A DNA stretch of 64,000 nt from Shumkonia mesophila (GTDB lineage Bacteria > Pseudomonadota > Alphaproteobacteria > Rhodospirillales > Shumkoniaceae), in NCBI RefSeq assembly GCF_026163695.1, contig NZ_JAOTID010000002.1, positions 213,511-277,510 on the forward strand, in the 5' to 3' direction. Shown in pieces: positions 53,790 to 63,268 of this stretch. Below the pieces are notes generated by a model. The model was not told the origin of the DNA. It did no database searches and worked only from the letters and a program-made list of their open reading frames with translations. Each line of letters opens with the position of its first letter. Position 1 is the first letter of the stretch. The position numbers and the translations under genes were made by a program.

Positions 53790-53992
53790 TGGGCGTTCTC
53801 CCGCTTCGAAAACCCTGGCCTGTCCGGCCCGGACCTCTATTCATGGAAAGGTCGGCGGCAAAAGGCCAGCGTTTTCCATCGCCGCGCGCCGGCGCCGAAC
53901 GGCGGACGGGAAGCTGTTGCCATGGCGCGCCGGATAGGCAATTCTGGACGGGCCACGCCGCGTGGCGGCCAGAGCTGGACGGAAATGCCGTG

Positions 53993-54349
53993 ATGAGCGA
54001 ACCCCACGACGACTATCGACACCTGATGGACCAGAAGCGGTTCCTGGGCGAGATCGAACAGGGAATTCGCCAAGCCAACCGCCAGATCATCCACCAGCGC
54101 ATCCCGTCCCTCAACAAGGAGACCGTGCTGGCTTTCGCGCTGGCCATCGGGCGTCTGCGGGCCCGCTATCTCGAGGCGGCCTTCCAATTGGGGGTCGCCG
54201 ACGACGGGGACCCGCCCAACCGCGCCGAGATTCAGGAACTGAAGACCCGACGCGAGATGTTCGAGGAGGCCCGCCATGCCTTCGAGGCGTTGCGGGACGC
54301 CATCGAGAGGGGCTACGTCGACATCGAGGGCCTGCAATCCGGCAGCTGA
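53993..54349 (+). CDS. Helical protein of unknown function (118 aa)
   Basis: The 118-residue protein is predicted all-helical, with the conserved-looking stretch LGEIEQGIRQANRQIIHQRI, then LNKETVLAFALAIGRLRARY and a final EARHAFEALRDAIERG. I do not recognise the family. The ATG at 53993 lies after GTG-rich sequence; upstream in-frame codons are not needed. It diverges from hemY across 203 bp. Confidence 0.65.
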   Translation: MSEPHDDYRHLMDQKRFLGEIEQGIRQANRQIIHQRIPSLNKETVLAFALAIGRLRARYLEAAFQLGVADDGDPPNRAEIQELKTRREMFEEARHAFEALRDAIERGYVDIEGLQSGS

Positions 54350-54373
54350 TGGGGGCGGGAAGTAAGGCCGCTT

Positions 54374-54661
54374 TCAGTCGGAATCGGTAAGAATGGCGCG
54401 GCCTTCGGCGGTCAACTTGCAGACCAGCCAGTCGGGCTTGAGCGGATTGGCGAACCACGGTTCCGCCCATCCCTTTTCGATGCAGCTGCGCACCGTGCGT
54501 TCACTGACCCGCTGGCCGGTGGTGTCGAAGAGCGGCAGCTTGCCGCCGGGCTGATCGAGACCGCGCATCAGCCACAGCCGCTGCGGCGACGTCGGCTTCG
54601 GTCCCCTGGGCGGCGGCGGGGCCGCTTTGGCGGCATCCTTGGCGGATCTGGCCCTGGCCAC
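54374..54661 (-). CDS. Protein of unknown function, winged-helix-like (95 aa)
   Basis: The 95-residue product has a basic, Pro-rich N-terminus (AKAAPPPPRGPKPTSPQR) followed by LWLMRGLDQPGGKLPLFDTT, RVSERTVRSCIEKGWAEPWF and a C-terminal CKLTAEGRAIL. The last part resembles the wing end of winged-helix proteins, where LTxxGRAxL is common. The GTG start is inferred. It converges with the upstream helical protein gene and diverges from cutA. Confidence 0.6.
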   Translation of the reverse strand: MARARSAKDAAKAAPPPPRGPKPTSPQRLWLMRGLDQPGGKLPLFDTTGQRVSERTVRSCIEKGWAEPWFANPLKPDWLVCKLTAEGRAILTDSD

Positions 54662-54759
54662 GGTCGCGAATCCTTCCCTGGATATGATTTTTATTGCTTC
54701 CAGGGTAGGTTCTAAGGGCCACCAACGTCAAGCGATGGCAGAGAAAGGGGACGGAAGGC

Positions 54760-55077
54760 ATGACCGCGACATGGCTTTACGTGACCGCCGGTTCGAAGGA
54801 CGAGGCGCTGTCGATCGGCCGCCTGCTGGTCGGGGAACGGCTGGCCGCCTGCGCCAACGTCGTTCCCGGCACCACGGCCATCTACTGGTGGGAAGGCAAG
54901 GTGCAGGAAGGCGAGGAGGCGGTTCTGGTCCTCAAGACGCGAAGCGACCTGGTGGACGCGGCGACGGCGCGCATCCGCGCGGTGCACAGCTACGCCTGCC
55001 CTTGCGTGGTGGCGCTGCCGGTGGCCGGCGGCAACCCGGATTTCCTCGAGTGGATTGTCAACGAAACACGGCAATAG
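54760..55077 (+). CDS. cutA: Divalent cation tolerance protein CutA
   Basis: The 105-residue protein has the CutA1 ferredoxin-like fold: YVTAGSKDEALSIGRLLVGE, ACANVVPGTTAIYWWEGKVQ, EEAVLVLKTRSDLVDAA and HSYACPCVVALPVAGGNPDF. The family is trimeric and linked to metal tolerance, though the mechanism is unclear. Its last 41 bases and following sequence are repeated 100 bp downstream in diverged form. It converges with ispDF. Confidence 0.94.
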   Translation: MTATWLYVTAGSKDEALSIGRLLVGERLAACANVVPGTTAIYWWEGKVQEGEEAVLVLKTRSDLVDAATARIRAVHSYACPCVVALPVAGGNPDFLEWIVNETRQ

Positions 55078-55200
55078 CCTGAAACGGGATTCTTTTGGGA
55101 TGCGAAGGGCCGGGATACGGGGGGACGATGGCGATCCGGATTTCCTCGCCCGGATTGTCAGCGAAACGCGGCAGTGGACTGATAAGAGATTCTTTTAGGG
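55037..55200. repeat. Diverged direct duplication of the cutA 3' end, exactly 100 bp apart
   Basis: 55037-55100 (cutA tail and following sequence) and 55137-55200 match at 51 of 64 positions with no gaps. The copies start CGGATTTCCTCG and end TCTTTTGGGA / TCTTTTAGGG. In the second copy the cutA stop TAG has become TGG and the frame runs to a TAG at 55196, which overlaps the ispDF stop. The pattern of silent and conservative changes suggests both copies were once coding. Confidence 0.85.
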
Positions 55201-56346
55201 GATGGTGGGCAGCCAGACCGTGGCGGCGGCTTGGGCGGCGATGCCCTCGCGCCGGCCGGTGAAGCCCAGCTTTTCCGTGGTCGTGCCTTTGACGCCGACG
55301 CGCCCGACCTCGATGCCCAGGATGGCGGCGACGCGTTCGCGCATGGCCTGGCGGTGCGGCCCGACCCGGGGCGCTTCGCAAATCAGGGTGACGTCGACGT
55401 TGACGATGCGCCCGCCGCGGCCGGCGACCAAACGGCCGGCGTGGGCCAGGAAGATCTCGGAGGCGGCGCCCCGCCACTGGGGGTCGGTCGGCGGGAAATG
55501 GCTGCCGATATCGCCGTCGCCGATGGCGCCCAACAGGGCATCGGTCAGGGCGTGCAGCCCGACGTCGGCATCCGAATGGCCGGCCAGCCCGGCTTCGTGA
55601 GGGACCGCGATGCCGCACAGCATGACGTGGTTGCCCTCGGTGAAGCGGTGCACGTCGAAGCCCGTGCCGCCGCGGAACTCGCCGCCGCCGTGGGTTTCGG
55701 CGCGGCGAAAATCGGAAGGCGTGGTGACTTTCACATTGTCCTCGCTGCCATCGACCAGGGCCACCGCCAGGCCCGCCTGCTCGGCCACCGCGGCATCGTC
55801 GGTGAGCCCGATACCGGCGAAACGCCGGTGCGCCGCCAGGATGTCGGGAAAGCGGAAACCCTGCGGCGTCTGGGCCCGCCACAGGCCGGCCCGTTCCACG
55901 GTGGCGGCGATGAGGCCGTCGCCACCGCGCTTGAGGGTGTCGATGACCGGCACGGCGGGAATGGCGCCGGCGTGCCGCTCCAGCGCCGCGATGACCCGCG
56001 AGATCAACGGGGCGTCGGCGAACGGGCGGGCGGCGTCGTGGATGAGAACGACGTCGGGAGCTGCATCCTTGAGGCTTTCCAGGCCCAGGCGGACCGAATC
56101 CTGGCGCTCGGCGCCGCCGTCCACCGGTGCCAGCAGGTCGAGGCCGGCCACCGCTTCGTCATAGAGCGCCCGGTCGGCCGGATGGATGACGACGCGCACC
56201 GCGTCGACCCGGGGATGGGCGTTGAGCGTTTCCAGCGAATGGCGCAGGACCGGTCGACCGTTCAGCCGCTGGTACTGCTTGGGGCACTCGCCGCCGAAGC
56301 GCGAACCCCGTCCGGCCGCCACCACCAGGGCAATGCATCCGCTCAT
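55195..56346 (-). CDS. ispDF: Bifunctional IspD/IspF of the MEP isoprenoid pathway
   Basis: The 383-residue fusion makes CDP-methylerythritol (IspD, residues 1-225) and cyclises the later intermediate (IspF, about 228-383). IspD has ALVVAAGRGSRFGGECPKQY, VVIHPADRAL and ILIHDAARPF-like VVLIHDAARPFA. IspF has GTGFDVHRF, GHSDADVGLHALTDALLGAI and GVKGTTTEKLGFTGRREG. The fused form is typical of alphaproteobacteria. It is convergent with cutA; the stop lies in the second copy of the duplication. Confidence 0.96.
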   Translation of the reverse strand: MSGCIALVVAAGRGSRFGGECPKQYQRLNGRPVLRHSLETLNAHPRVDAVRVVIHPADRALYDEAVAGLDLLAPVDGGAERQDSVRLGLESLKDAAPDVVLIHDAARPFADAPLISRVIAALERHAGAIPAVPVIDTLKRGGDGLIAATVERAGLWRAQTPQGFRFPDILAAHRRFAGIGLTDDAAVAEQAGLAVALVDGSEDNVKVTTPSDFRRAETHGGGEFRGGTGFDVHRFTEGNHVMLCGIAVPHEAGLAGHSDADVGLHALTDALLGAIGDGDIGSHFPPTDPQWRGAASEIFLAHAGRLVAGRGGRIVNVDVTLICEAPRVGPHRQAMRERVAAILGIEVGRVGVKGTTTEKLGFTGRREGIAAQAAATVWLPTIP

Positions 56347-56497
56347 TCGTCCATTCCCGCACTTTTCCTGCCGCGTCTCGACGCCGCGACCTTAGTGGCC
56401 GTCCACCGGATTGCCAAGGGGTCTTGCCAAGCGGCGCGCCGGGGGCGATTTTGAGGGCCAGATGCCGATCCGCCCGCCGGGGCCGAGGAAGACCGTC

Positions 56498-57295
56498 ATG
56501 CATGACACCCTGTTCAACCTGTCCGCCTTGCTCGCGCTGGTTCCGGCCTGCGTCGTCGGCTGGCGGCGCCAACCGGCCCTCGACGTCCTCTATTGGCTGG
56601 TCCTCGCCGTCGGCGTGGCCGGGCCCCTGGCCTGGGTGGTGGTTCAGGACGCCGGCGCGTGGCGGCCGGGTTTCTCGACCACGCTGTGGGTTATCATCGC
56701 CGCCAGCCTCGCCGTTTTCGCCGCCGCCGCCGCCCGGCTTCCCCAGGCATGGCGGCTATTGCCGCTGCTGGCACCCTATCTGCTGATCGTCGGCGGACTG
56801 GCGACCATCTGGTACCACGCGCCCAAGGCCGCCCTGACGACGGTGGCGCCGACCGCCTGGGTCCACGCCCATATTCTGGTGTCGGTGGTCACCTATGGCC
56901 TGCTCACCGTGGCCGCGGTCGCCGAACTCGCCGCCTTTTTCCAGGAACGCGCGCTGAAGCGCAAGCGTCCGACGGCGCTGACCCGGCGGCTGCCGGCGGT
57001 GGCCGATTGCGAGGCGCTGGCGGTGCGGCTGCTGGTCATCGGCGAGATCATTCTGGCCCTTGGCCTGATGACCGGCATGGCCATGCAGTATGCCGAGTCG
57101 GGAGCGCTGCTGACCTTCGACCACAAGACGGTGCTTACCGTCGCCGCCTTCCTCGTCATCGGCATCCTGCTGGTGGCGCACTTCCGCAGCGGCGTGCGCG
57201 GCCGGGTGGCGGCGCGATTCGTCCTCGTCGCCTACCTGCTGTTGACCTTGGGGTATCCCGGAGTCAAATTCGTCACCGACGTCCTCATGGCGTGA
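56498..57295 (+). CDS. CcsA/YpjD-like cytochrome c assembly-family membrane protein
   Basis: The 265-residue protein has eight hydrophobic segments and the conserved CcsA-type segments: TIWYHAPKAALTTVAPTAWV and HAHILVSVVTYGLLTVAAVA with the His ligand candidates, then GEIILALGLMTGMAMQYAES. CcsA-like proteins handle haem or cytochrome c assembly; the YpjD branch is poorly characterised. GAGGAAG precedes ATG 56498; a longer frame from 56411 has no ribosome site. It is separated from dusB by 117 bp. Confidence 0.85.
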   Translation: MHDTLFNLSALLALVPACVVGWRRQPALDVLYWLVLAVGVAGPLAWVVVQDAGAWRPGFSTTLWVIIAASLAVFAAAAARLPQAWRLLPLLAPYLLIVGGLATIWYHAPKAALTTVAPTAWVHAHILVSVVTYGLLTVAAVAELAAFFQERALKRKRPTALTRRLPAVADCEALAVRLLVIGEIILALGLMTGMAMQYAESGALLTFDHKTVLTVAAFLVIGILLVAHFRSGVRGRVAARFVLVAYLLLTLGYPGVKFVTDVLMA

Positions 57296-57356
57296 CGACT
57301 CAGCGGTCGATTTCATCCCGCTCCTCGAAAAACTGCCTCACATGTCAGCTATTTTG

Positions 57357-57385
57357 TTGCATTGCCCCCATGTTGCACATTAAAT
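57357..57385 (+). promoter_or_regulatory. Predicted dusB-ntrBC promoter
   Basis: TTGCAT (57357-57362), 17-bp spacer, TTAAAT (57380-57385), 27 bp before the dusB ATG. The NtrC-type dyad (57374-57390) is centred inside the -10, a position that would block RNA polymerase. Box matches are only fair (three and four of six). Confidence 0.45.
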
Positions 57386-57390
57386 GTGCA
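57374..57390. promoter_or_regulatory. NtrC-binding site (TGCAC-N7-GTGCA dyad)
   Basis: TGCACATT-A-AATGTGCA is a perfect 17-bp palindrome with eight-base arms. The known NtrC consensus is TGCACC-N5-GGTGCA, i.e. TGCAC-N7-GTGCA, and this site matches the arms and the spacing exactly. It lies 23 bp before dusB and covers the predicted -10, implying autorepression by NtrC, a mode reported for orf1/dusB-ntrBC in rhizobia. Confidence 0.7.
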
Positions 57391-57412
57391 TTCTGCGAAG
57401 GTGAAAGTCCCA

Positions 57413-58399
57413 ATGACCGTCCGTGTCGGACCCCTGAACTGTGAGACTCCGGTGATCCTGGCGCCCATGTCGGGGGTCAGCGATATGCCGTTCCGGCGCC
57501 TGGTGCAAAGATGGGGCGTCGACCTCACGGTGTCCGAGATGATCGCCAGCCGGGCCATGGTGCGTGCCGCCGGGCGCTCGTTGCGCATGGCCGACGCCGG
57601 TCGCGAGCGGCAGCCAAGCGCGGTGCAGTTGGCCGGCTGCGAGCCCGACGTGATGGCCGAGGCGGCCAAACTCAACGAGGACCGGGGCGCGGCCCTCATC
57701 GACATCAACATGGGATGCCCGGTGAAGAAGGTGGTGAACGGAGACGCCGGCTCGGCGCTGATGCGCGACGAGGTGTTGGCCGGGCGCATCCTCTCGGCGG
57801 TGGTCGAGGCGGTCGGCATTCCGGTGACGCTCAAGATGCGCACCGGCTGGAACGACGAGACCCGCAACGCGCCGCGGTTGGCCCGCATCGCCGAGGACGC
57901 CGGCATCCGTTACGTCACCGTGCACGGCCGCACCCGCTGCCAGTTCTACAAGGGCCATGCCGACTGGCGGTTCATCGGCGAGGTCAAGGCGGCGGTGACG
58001 ATTCCGGTGATCGGCAACGGCGACGTCGAGACCATCGACGCCGCCGCCCGTCTGCTGGCCGAGTCGGGGGCCGACGGCGTGATGATCGGGCGCGGCGCCT
58101 ATGGCCGTCCGTGGTTCCCCAACCAGGTCCGGCATTTCCTGGCGACCGGGGAGCGGCTGCCCGAGCCGCCGCTGGCCGAGCAGTTGGCGACGCTGCTCGA
58201 ACACTATGCCGACATGTTGGATTACTACGGGCCTGACACCGGCGCGCGCATCGCCCGCAAGCACATCGCCTGGTACAGCAAGGGACTGCCCGGTTCCGCC
58301 GAATTTCGAGCCCGGGTCAACCAGACCGTCGACGCGGCGACGGTTCGTGGCCTTATCGCCGACCTCTATGGGCCGGCGATCGAGCGGATGGCGGCATGA
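57413..58399 (+). CDS. dusB: tRNA-dihydrouridine synthase DusB
   Basis: The 328-residue FMN enzyme reduces uridines in tRNA. It has ILAPMSGVSDMPFRRLVQRW, DINMGCPVKKVVNGDAGSAL with the catalytic Cys in its usual loop, VTLKMRTGWND, VTVHGRTRCQFYKGHADW, and IGRGAYGRPWF. It was named NifR3 when found before ntrBC. ATG 57413 follows GAAGGTGAAAG. It overlaps ntrB by 4 bp, so DusB and NtrB are coupled. Confidence 0.94.
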   Translation: MTVRVGPLNCETPVILAPMSGVSDMPFRRLVQRWGVDLTVSEMIASRAMVRAAGRSLRMADAGRERQPSAVQLAGCEPDVMAEAAKLNEDRGAALIDINMGCPVKKVVNGDAGSALMRDEVLAGRILSAVVEAVGIPVTLKMRTGWNDETRNAPRLARIAEDAGIRYVTVHGRTRCQFYKGHADWRFIGEVKAAVTIPVIGNGDVETIDAAARLLAESGADGVMIGRGAYGRPWFPNQVRHFLATGERLPEPPLAEQLATLLEHYADMLDYYGPDTGARIARKHIAWYSKGLPGSAEFRARVNQTVDAATVRGLIADLYGPAIERMAA

Positions 58400-59541
58400 T
58401 GGGAATCAGGGAGTTCGCTCAGCGCAAGAAGCGCAAGGTGTTGGCGGTGAAACTCGATGCCGGAGCGGTGCTCAACGCGCTGCCGATGGCCGTCGTGGTG
58501 GTCGCCGAGGACGGCACCATCCTTCACGTCAACGATACCGGCGAGCAGTTTTTCCACGGCAGCGCGACCCATCTGCGCGGCCAGCGCCTGCAAGACATGA
58601 TCCCCGAGGACAGTCCGCTGTTTTCGGTGATCGAGCAGGCCCGGAACGACGGCAATGCCGTATTCGAGTATGGGCTCAACCTCAATTCCCCCCGCATCGG
58701 GCGCTATTTCGTCAACGTCCAGGCGCGGCCTATGATGGACGATAGCCGCGCGGTCGTTCTCGGCCTGCAGGAGCGTTCGATCGCCGACAAGATCGATCAC
58801 CAGATGTCGCACCGCGGCGCCGCGCGATCGGTCAGCGCCATGGCCCACATGCTGGCCCACGAGGTGAAGAATCCGCTTTCCGGCATCCGCGGGGCGGCCC
58901 AGCTTCTCGAAGACACCCTGGATGCCCAGGACCGCTCGCTCACCCAGCTTATCCGCGGCGAGGTCGACCGCATCGTCGCCCTGGTCGACCGCATGGAGGT
59001 CTTCTCCGACACCGGGCCGCTGCGGCGCGAGGCGGTCAATATCCACGAGGTGCTGACCCGCGTGCGCCAGCTTGCCGAAAACGGTTTTGGCCGGCACGTG
59101 CGCATCGTCGAGAACTACGACCCGTCGCTGCCGGCCGTGCTCGGCAACCGCGACCAGCTGGTGCAGGTCTTTCTCAATCTCGCCAAGAATGCCGTCGAGG
59201 CGGTGCCGACGGTGGGCGGCGAGGTGGTTCTCAGGACCGCCTACCGTCCCGGCGTGCGGTTCGCCCTGGCCGGCCGGGATTCCCGCGAACACCTGCCGCT
59301 GATGGTCAGCGTCGAGGACAATGGCGAGGGTATCCCCGAGGACATGCGGGCCCACATCTTCGACCCCTTCGTCACCTCCAAGCCGAAGGGAAGCGGCCTT
59401 GGCCTGGCCCTGGTCGCCAAGATCATCGACGATCACGGCGGCGCCATCGAGGTCGACAGCGCTTACAAGCGCACGGTCATCCGGGTGATGCTGCCGATGG
59501 TGCGCCCGGTCGTTGAATATCCGGAAGGAGGGGCCGAATGA
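58396..59541 (+). CDS. ntrB: Nitrogen regulation sensor kinase NtrB
   Basis: NtrB phosphorylates or dephosphorylates NtrC according to nitrogen status through PII. The 381-residue cytoplasmic protein has a PAS domain (about 25-125), the phosphoacceptor His155 in [20 protein letters not shown], and an ATPase domain ([42 protein letters not shown]). Two ATGs (58396 and 58399) overlap the dusB stop. The stop overlaps ntrC. Confidence 0.96.
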   Translation: MMGIREFAQRKKRKVLAVKLDAGAVLNALPMAVVVVAEDGTILHVNDTGEQFFHGSATHLRGQRLQDMIPEDSPLFSVIEQARNDGNAVFEYGLNLNSPRIGRYFVNVQARPMMDDSRAVVLGLQERSIADKIDHQMSHRGAARSVSAMAHMLAHEVKNPLSGIRGAAQLLEDTLDAQDRSLTQLIRGEVDRIVALVDRMEVFSDTGPLRREAVNIHEVLTRVRQLAENGFGRHVRIVENYDPSLPAVLGNRDQLVQVFLNLAKNAVEAVPTVGGEVVLRTAYRPGVRFALAGRDSREHLPLMVSVEDNGEGIPEDMRAHIFDPFVTSKPKGSGLGLALVAKIIDDHGGAIEVDSAYKRTVIRVMLPMVRPVVEYPEGGAE

Positions 59542-60971
59542 GCCCGACGACGCCGACCGTTCTTGTCGCCGACGACGACCAGGCGATCCGTACCGTGCTG
59601 AGCCACGCCCTCGGGCGGGCCGGCTTCGACGTGCGCACCACCGGCAACGCCTCGACCCTGTGGCAGTGGGTCAGCGACGGCGAGGGCGATCTCGTGATTA
59701 CCGACGTCATCATGCCCGACGAGAACGGCCTCGACCTCATCCCGCGCATCAAGAAGATCCGGCCCGAGTTGCGCATCGTCGTCATGAGCGCCCACAGCAC
59801 CATGCTGACGGCGGTCAAGGCGGCCGAGCGCGGCGCCTTTGAATACCTGCCGAAGCCGTTCGATCTGAACGAGATGGTCAACGTCGTGCGCCGCGGCCTG
59901 GAAACGCCGCGGGCGCGGCCCGACGATCAGTCCGGCATGCCGGAGGAGGCGCTGCCGATGATCGGCCGCTCGTCGGCCATGCAGGAGGTCTACCGCACCC
60001 TGGCCCGCCTGATGAACACCGACCTGACGGTGATGGTGGTCGGCGAATCGGGCACCGGCAAGGAACTGGTGGCGCGCGCGCTGCACGACTACGGCAAATG
60101 GCGCCACGGGCCCTTCGTCGCCATCAACATGGCGGCGATTCCGCGCGAACTGATCGAGAGCGAACTGTTCGGTTACGAGAAGGGGGCGTTCACCGGGGCC
60201 ATCCAGCGCAGCGTCGGGCGCTTCGAGCAGGCCGAAGGGGGAACGCTTTTCCTGGACGAGATCGGCGACATGCCGCCCGAGGCCCAGACCCGTCTGCTCA
60301 GGGTGTTGCAGGAGGGCGAATACACCACTGTCGGCGGACGCAAGACGCTGCGCGCCAACGTGCGGATCATCGCCGCCACCCATCGCGACCTGCGCCAGCA
60401 GATCCGTCAGGGGATGTTCCGCGAGGATCTCTATTTCCGCCTCAATGTTGCGCCCATGCGCCTGCCGCCGCTGCGCGAGCGCACCGAGGATCTGCCCGAA
60501 CTGGTCCGCCACTTCCTCTCCAAGGCGGTATCCGAGGGCCTGCCGCTCAAGGTCATCGACCGGGCGGCCATGGACCGGCTGATGGCCTATCGCTGGCCGG
60601 GCAATGTCCGCGAACTGGAGAACCTGATCCGCCGGCTGGCTGCCCTCTATTCGCAGGAAGTGATCGGCGTTGAAGTGATCGAGGCCGAACTGGCCGAGGC
60701 TTCGGCCGTGGTCGAGCCGGAGGGCAACGGCCTGTCGCAATCGATCGAGGGGCACCTCAAGACCTATTTCGCCGCGCTGGGCAACGCGCTGCCGACCCCC
60801 GGCCTCTACGACCGGGTGCTTCACGAAATGGAACGCCCCCTCATCACGCTCACCCTGCAGGCGACCCGCGGCAATCAGATCAAGGCGGCGCAGGTCCTTG
60901 GGCTCAACCGCAACACCCTGCGCAAGAAGATCCGCGAACTCAATATCTCGGTGGTTCGGGGCGGAAAATGA
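59538..60971 (+). CDS. ntrC: Nitrogen regulator NtrC, sigma-54 activator
   Basis: The 477-residue response regulator has a receiver domain with phospho-Asp56 in [14 protein letters not shown] and DDD at the start. The AAA+ domain has Walker [10 protein letters not shown], the sigma-54-contacting [10 protein letters not shown], and Walker [13 protein letters not shown], all intact. The C-terminal Fis-type HTH is [20 protein letters not shown]. It should bind TGCAC-N7-GTGCA dyads such as the one upstream of dusB. Confidence 0.96.
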   Translation: MSPTTPTVLVADDDQAIRTVLSHALGRAGFDVRTTGNASTLWQWVSDGEGDLVITDVIMPDENGLDLIPRIKKIRPELRIVVMSAHSTMLTAVKAAERGAFEYLPKPFDLNEMVNVVRRGLETPRARPDDQSGMPEEALPMIGRSSAMQEVYRTLARLMNTDLTVMVVGESGTGKELVARALHDYGKWRHGPFVAINMAAIPRELIESELFGYEKGAFTGAIQRSVGRFEQAEGGTLFLDEIGDMPPEAQTRLLRVLQEGEYTTVGGRKTLRANVRIIAATHRDLRQQIRQGMFREDLYFRLNVAPMRLPPLRERTEDLPELVRHFLSKAVSEGLPLKVIDRAAMDRLMAYRWPGNVRELENLIRRLAALYSQEVIGVEVIEAELAEASAVVEPEGNGLSQSIEGHLKTYFAALGNALPTPGLYDRVLHEMERPLITLTLQATRGNQIKAAQVLGLNRNTLRKKIRELNISVVRGGK

Positions 60972-63268
60972 GGAGAATCGTCCGTACGCCGCGCCGGTTT
61001 ACGGCGCGGCTCCGGAGGTGGATCCGCGCGACGTCGTTTGCACGGCGGCTGGCCTATGTGCTGTCGGCTGCGGCGGTGGCCTCGGGTCTGGCCACGCTGG
61101 CGACGATGACGTCCCCCGACACCAATCCCAGGATCGTCCTGACACTGCTTTATCTGGACATGCTGTTCGTTCTGCCGCTGGGCGCCGTGGTGGCTTGGCG
61201 GCTGGCCCGCCTGTGGGGCGAGCGCCGCCGCGGCCTGGCGGGATCGCGCCTGCAGGCGCGCCTGGTGGTGCTGTTCGGGTTGGTGGCGGTGACGCCGGCC
61301 ATTCTGGTCGCTATTTTCGCCGGGCTGTTTCTCAATTTTGGGCTGGAGGCGTGGTTCAGCGGTCGGGTCCGCACGGCGCTCAATGCCGCCGAAGTGGTGG
61401 CCGAAGCCTATCTCAAGGAGCACAAGCTCAGCATCGTCTCCGAGATTTCGGCAATGGCCAACGACCTGGACGGCAACGCCGCGGCGCTCATTCGCAATCC
61501 GCAGCACTTCGAGAACGTGCTGACCACCCAGGCGGCGTTGCGCTCGCTTCCCGAGGCCGCCGTGCTCGACAGCACGGGAAGGGTTACGGCGCAGTCACGC
61601 TTCACCGTCTCGCTGACTTCCGACCCGGTGCCCCTGTCCGCCCTCCAAAGGGCCGAAACCGGCGAGATCGTGGTGATGACCGGCGACAGGGACGACCGCG
61701 TGCGGGCGATGGTCAGGCTGCACCGCTTCGTCGACGCCTTCCTGCTGGTCGGCCGGCCGGTCGACCCGGTTGTCATCGAGCAGACGCAGCAGGCCAGGGG
61801 GGCCATCTCGCAGTACGAGGCCCTCGAACAGCAGCAGGAATCGATCCAGATCAGCTTCGTCATGATCTTTGTGGTCGTCGCCCTTCTATTGTTGCTGGCG
61901 GCGGTGTGGGTGGGCGTCAATCTGGCGGCCCAACTCTCTCAGCCGATCAGCAGCCTGATCGCCGCGGCGCAGCGCATCGGCAAGGGCGACCTGAAGGTGA
62001 GGGTCAAGGCGGACAGCACATCCGACGAGCTTGGAACCCTGAGCCGTGCCTTCAACCGCATGACCGAGCAGCTTGAGACGCAGCAACGGGGGTTGATGGA
62101 GGCCAACCGCGAACTCGACGAGCGCCGGCGGTTCTCCGAGGCGGTGTTGACCGGGGTCAGCGCCGGCGTCATTGGCCTCGATGGCGCCCAGCGTATCACG
62201 CTTCCCAATCGCTCGGCCTCGCAATTGCTGGCCACCGACCTCGACGGCGCGATCGGGACCGGCATCGCCGGAATCTTCCCGGAAATCGAGGCGATGATGG
62301 GGGAGGCCCGCCATCGGCCCGACCGCCTGCATCAGGCGGAAATCCGCGTCACCCGCGAGCGCAGCGTGCGCACCCTGCTGGTGCGGGTGGCGGCCGAGTG
62401 CCTGAATGACGAGATCGTCGGCTATGTCGTTACCTTCGACGACATCACCGCCTTGCAGGCGGCGCAACGCAAGGCGGCGTGGGCCGACATCGCCCGGCGC
62501 ATCGCCCATGAGATCAAGAACCCGCTGACGCCGATCCAGTTGTCGGCCGAGCGGCTCAAGCGCAAGTATCTGGACCAGATCACCTCGGATCGCGACACCT
62601 TTTCCATGTGCACCGAAACGATCATCCGCCAGGTCGAGGACATCGGGCGCATGGTCGACGATTTTTCGTCCTTCGCCCGCATGCCGCAGCCCTCGATGAA
62701 ACCCGAGAACCTGGTCGAGATCTGCCGCCAGGCGGTCTTCCTCGAGCGCACCCGGCATCCGGAGATCGATTTCGATCTGCGCGAGCCCGGAGAGCCGGTC
62801 AGCCTCAGGTGCGACAGCCGGCAGGTCGGACGCGCGCTCGCCAACGTGCTGAAGAACGCCGCCGAATCGATCGAGCGGCGCGAGGGCGAGGCTGCTCCGC
62901 CGGCGGGCGAGATCGTCATCGCCCTGCGCCGTGCGGAAGAGACGGACGGTCCACGCATCGTCATCGAGGTGGAGGACAACGGCGTCGGGCTGCCCGAGGA
63001 ATACCGCGACCGCCTGACCGAACCCTATGTGACGACCCGCGACAAGGGGACCGGACTAGGCCTTGCCATCGTCAAGAAAATCATGGAAGACCACGACGGC
63101 GACCTGCTCATCGAGGACCGGCCGGTGGCCGGCGCCAGGATTTCACTGATATTCGGTCCCCACGGCGTCGCTCCGGCGGCGCCCGACGAAGGGGCCGGCG
63201 CCGCGAACGACGTCGACGCCACCGGCTCCTTGAACGCTGCAACGGACATTCCGGCCCATGGCTCATGA
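60968..63268 (+). CDS. ntrY: Nitrogen regulation sensor kinase NtrY
   Basis: The 766-residue membrane kinase has three or four N-terminal helices (to about residue 120), an extracytoplasmic region (about 125-285), another helix (about 290-315), a HAMP ([18 protein letters not shown]), a PAS, the phosphoacceptor His514 in [20 protein letters not shown] and an ATPase domain ([32 protein letters not shown]). Paired with NtrX in alphaproteobacteria. It starts by overlapping the ntrC stop and ends 11 bp inside ntrX. Confidence 0.95.
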   Translation: MRRIVRTPRRFTARLRRWIRATSFARRLAYVLSAAAVASGLATLATMTSPDTNPRIVLTLLYLDMLFVLPLGAVVAWRLARLWGERRRGLAGSRLQARLVVLFGLVAVTPAILVAIFAGLFLNFGLEAWFSGRVRTALNAAEVVAEAYLKEHKLSIVSEISAMANDLDGNAAALIRNPQHFENVLTTQAALRSLPEAAVLDSTGRVTAQSRFTVSLTSDPVPLSALQRAETGEIVVMTGDRDDRVRAMVRLHRFVDAFLLVGRPVDPVVIEQTQQARGAISQYEALEQQQESIQISFVMIFVVVALLLLLAAVWVGVNLAAQLSQPISSLIAAAQRIGKGDLKVRVKADSTSDELGTLSRAFNRMTEQLETQQRGLMEANRELDERRRFSEAVLTGVSAGVIGLDGAQRITLPNRSASQLLATDLDGAIGTGIAGIFPEIEAMMGEARHRPDRLHQAEIRVTRERSVRTLLVRVAAECLNDEIVGYVVTFDDITALQAAQRKAAWADIARRIAHEIKNPLTPIQLSAERLKRKYLDQITSDRDTFSMCTETIIRQVEDIGRMVDDFSSFARMPQPSMKPENLVEICRQAVFLERTRHPEIDFDLREPGEPVSLRCDSRQVGRALANVLKNAAESIERREGEAAPPAGEIVIALRRAEETDGPRIVIEVEDNGVGLPEEYRDRLTEPYVTTRDKGTGLGLAIVKKIMEDHDGDLLIEDRPVAGARISLIFGPHGVAPAAPDEGAGAANDVDATGSLNAATDIPAHGS

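Noticed and set aside
55100-55198. A 32-residue gene in the second copy of the cutA duplication
   Set aside because: No ribosome site, overlaps the ispDF stop, and looks like a decayed gene end; kept only as a repeat.
57340-57412. Sigma-54 promoter for dusB-ntrBC
   Set aside because: No GG-N10-GC element at suitable spacing is seen; the TGCAC dyad is better explained as an NtrC operator over a housekeeping promoter.
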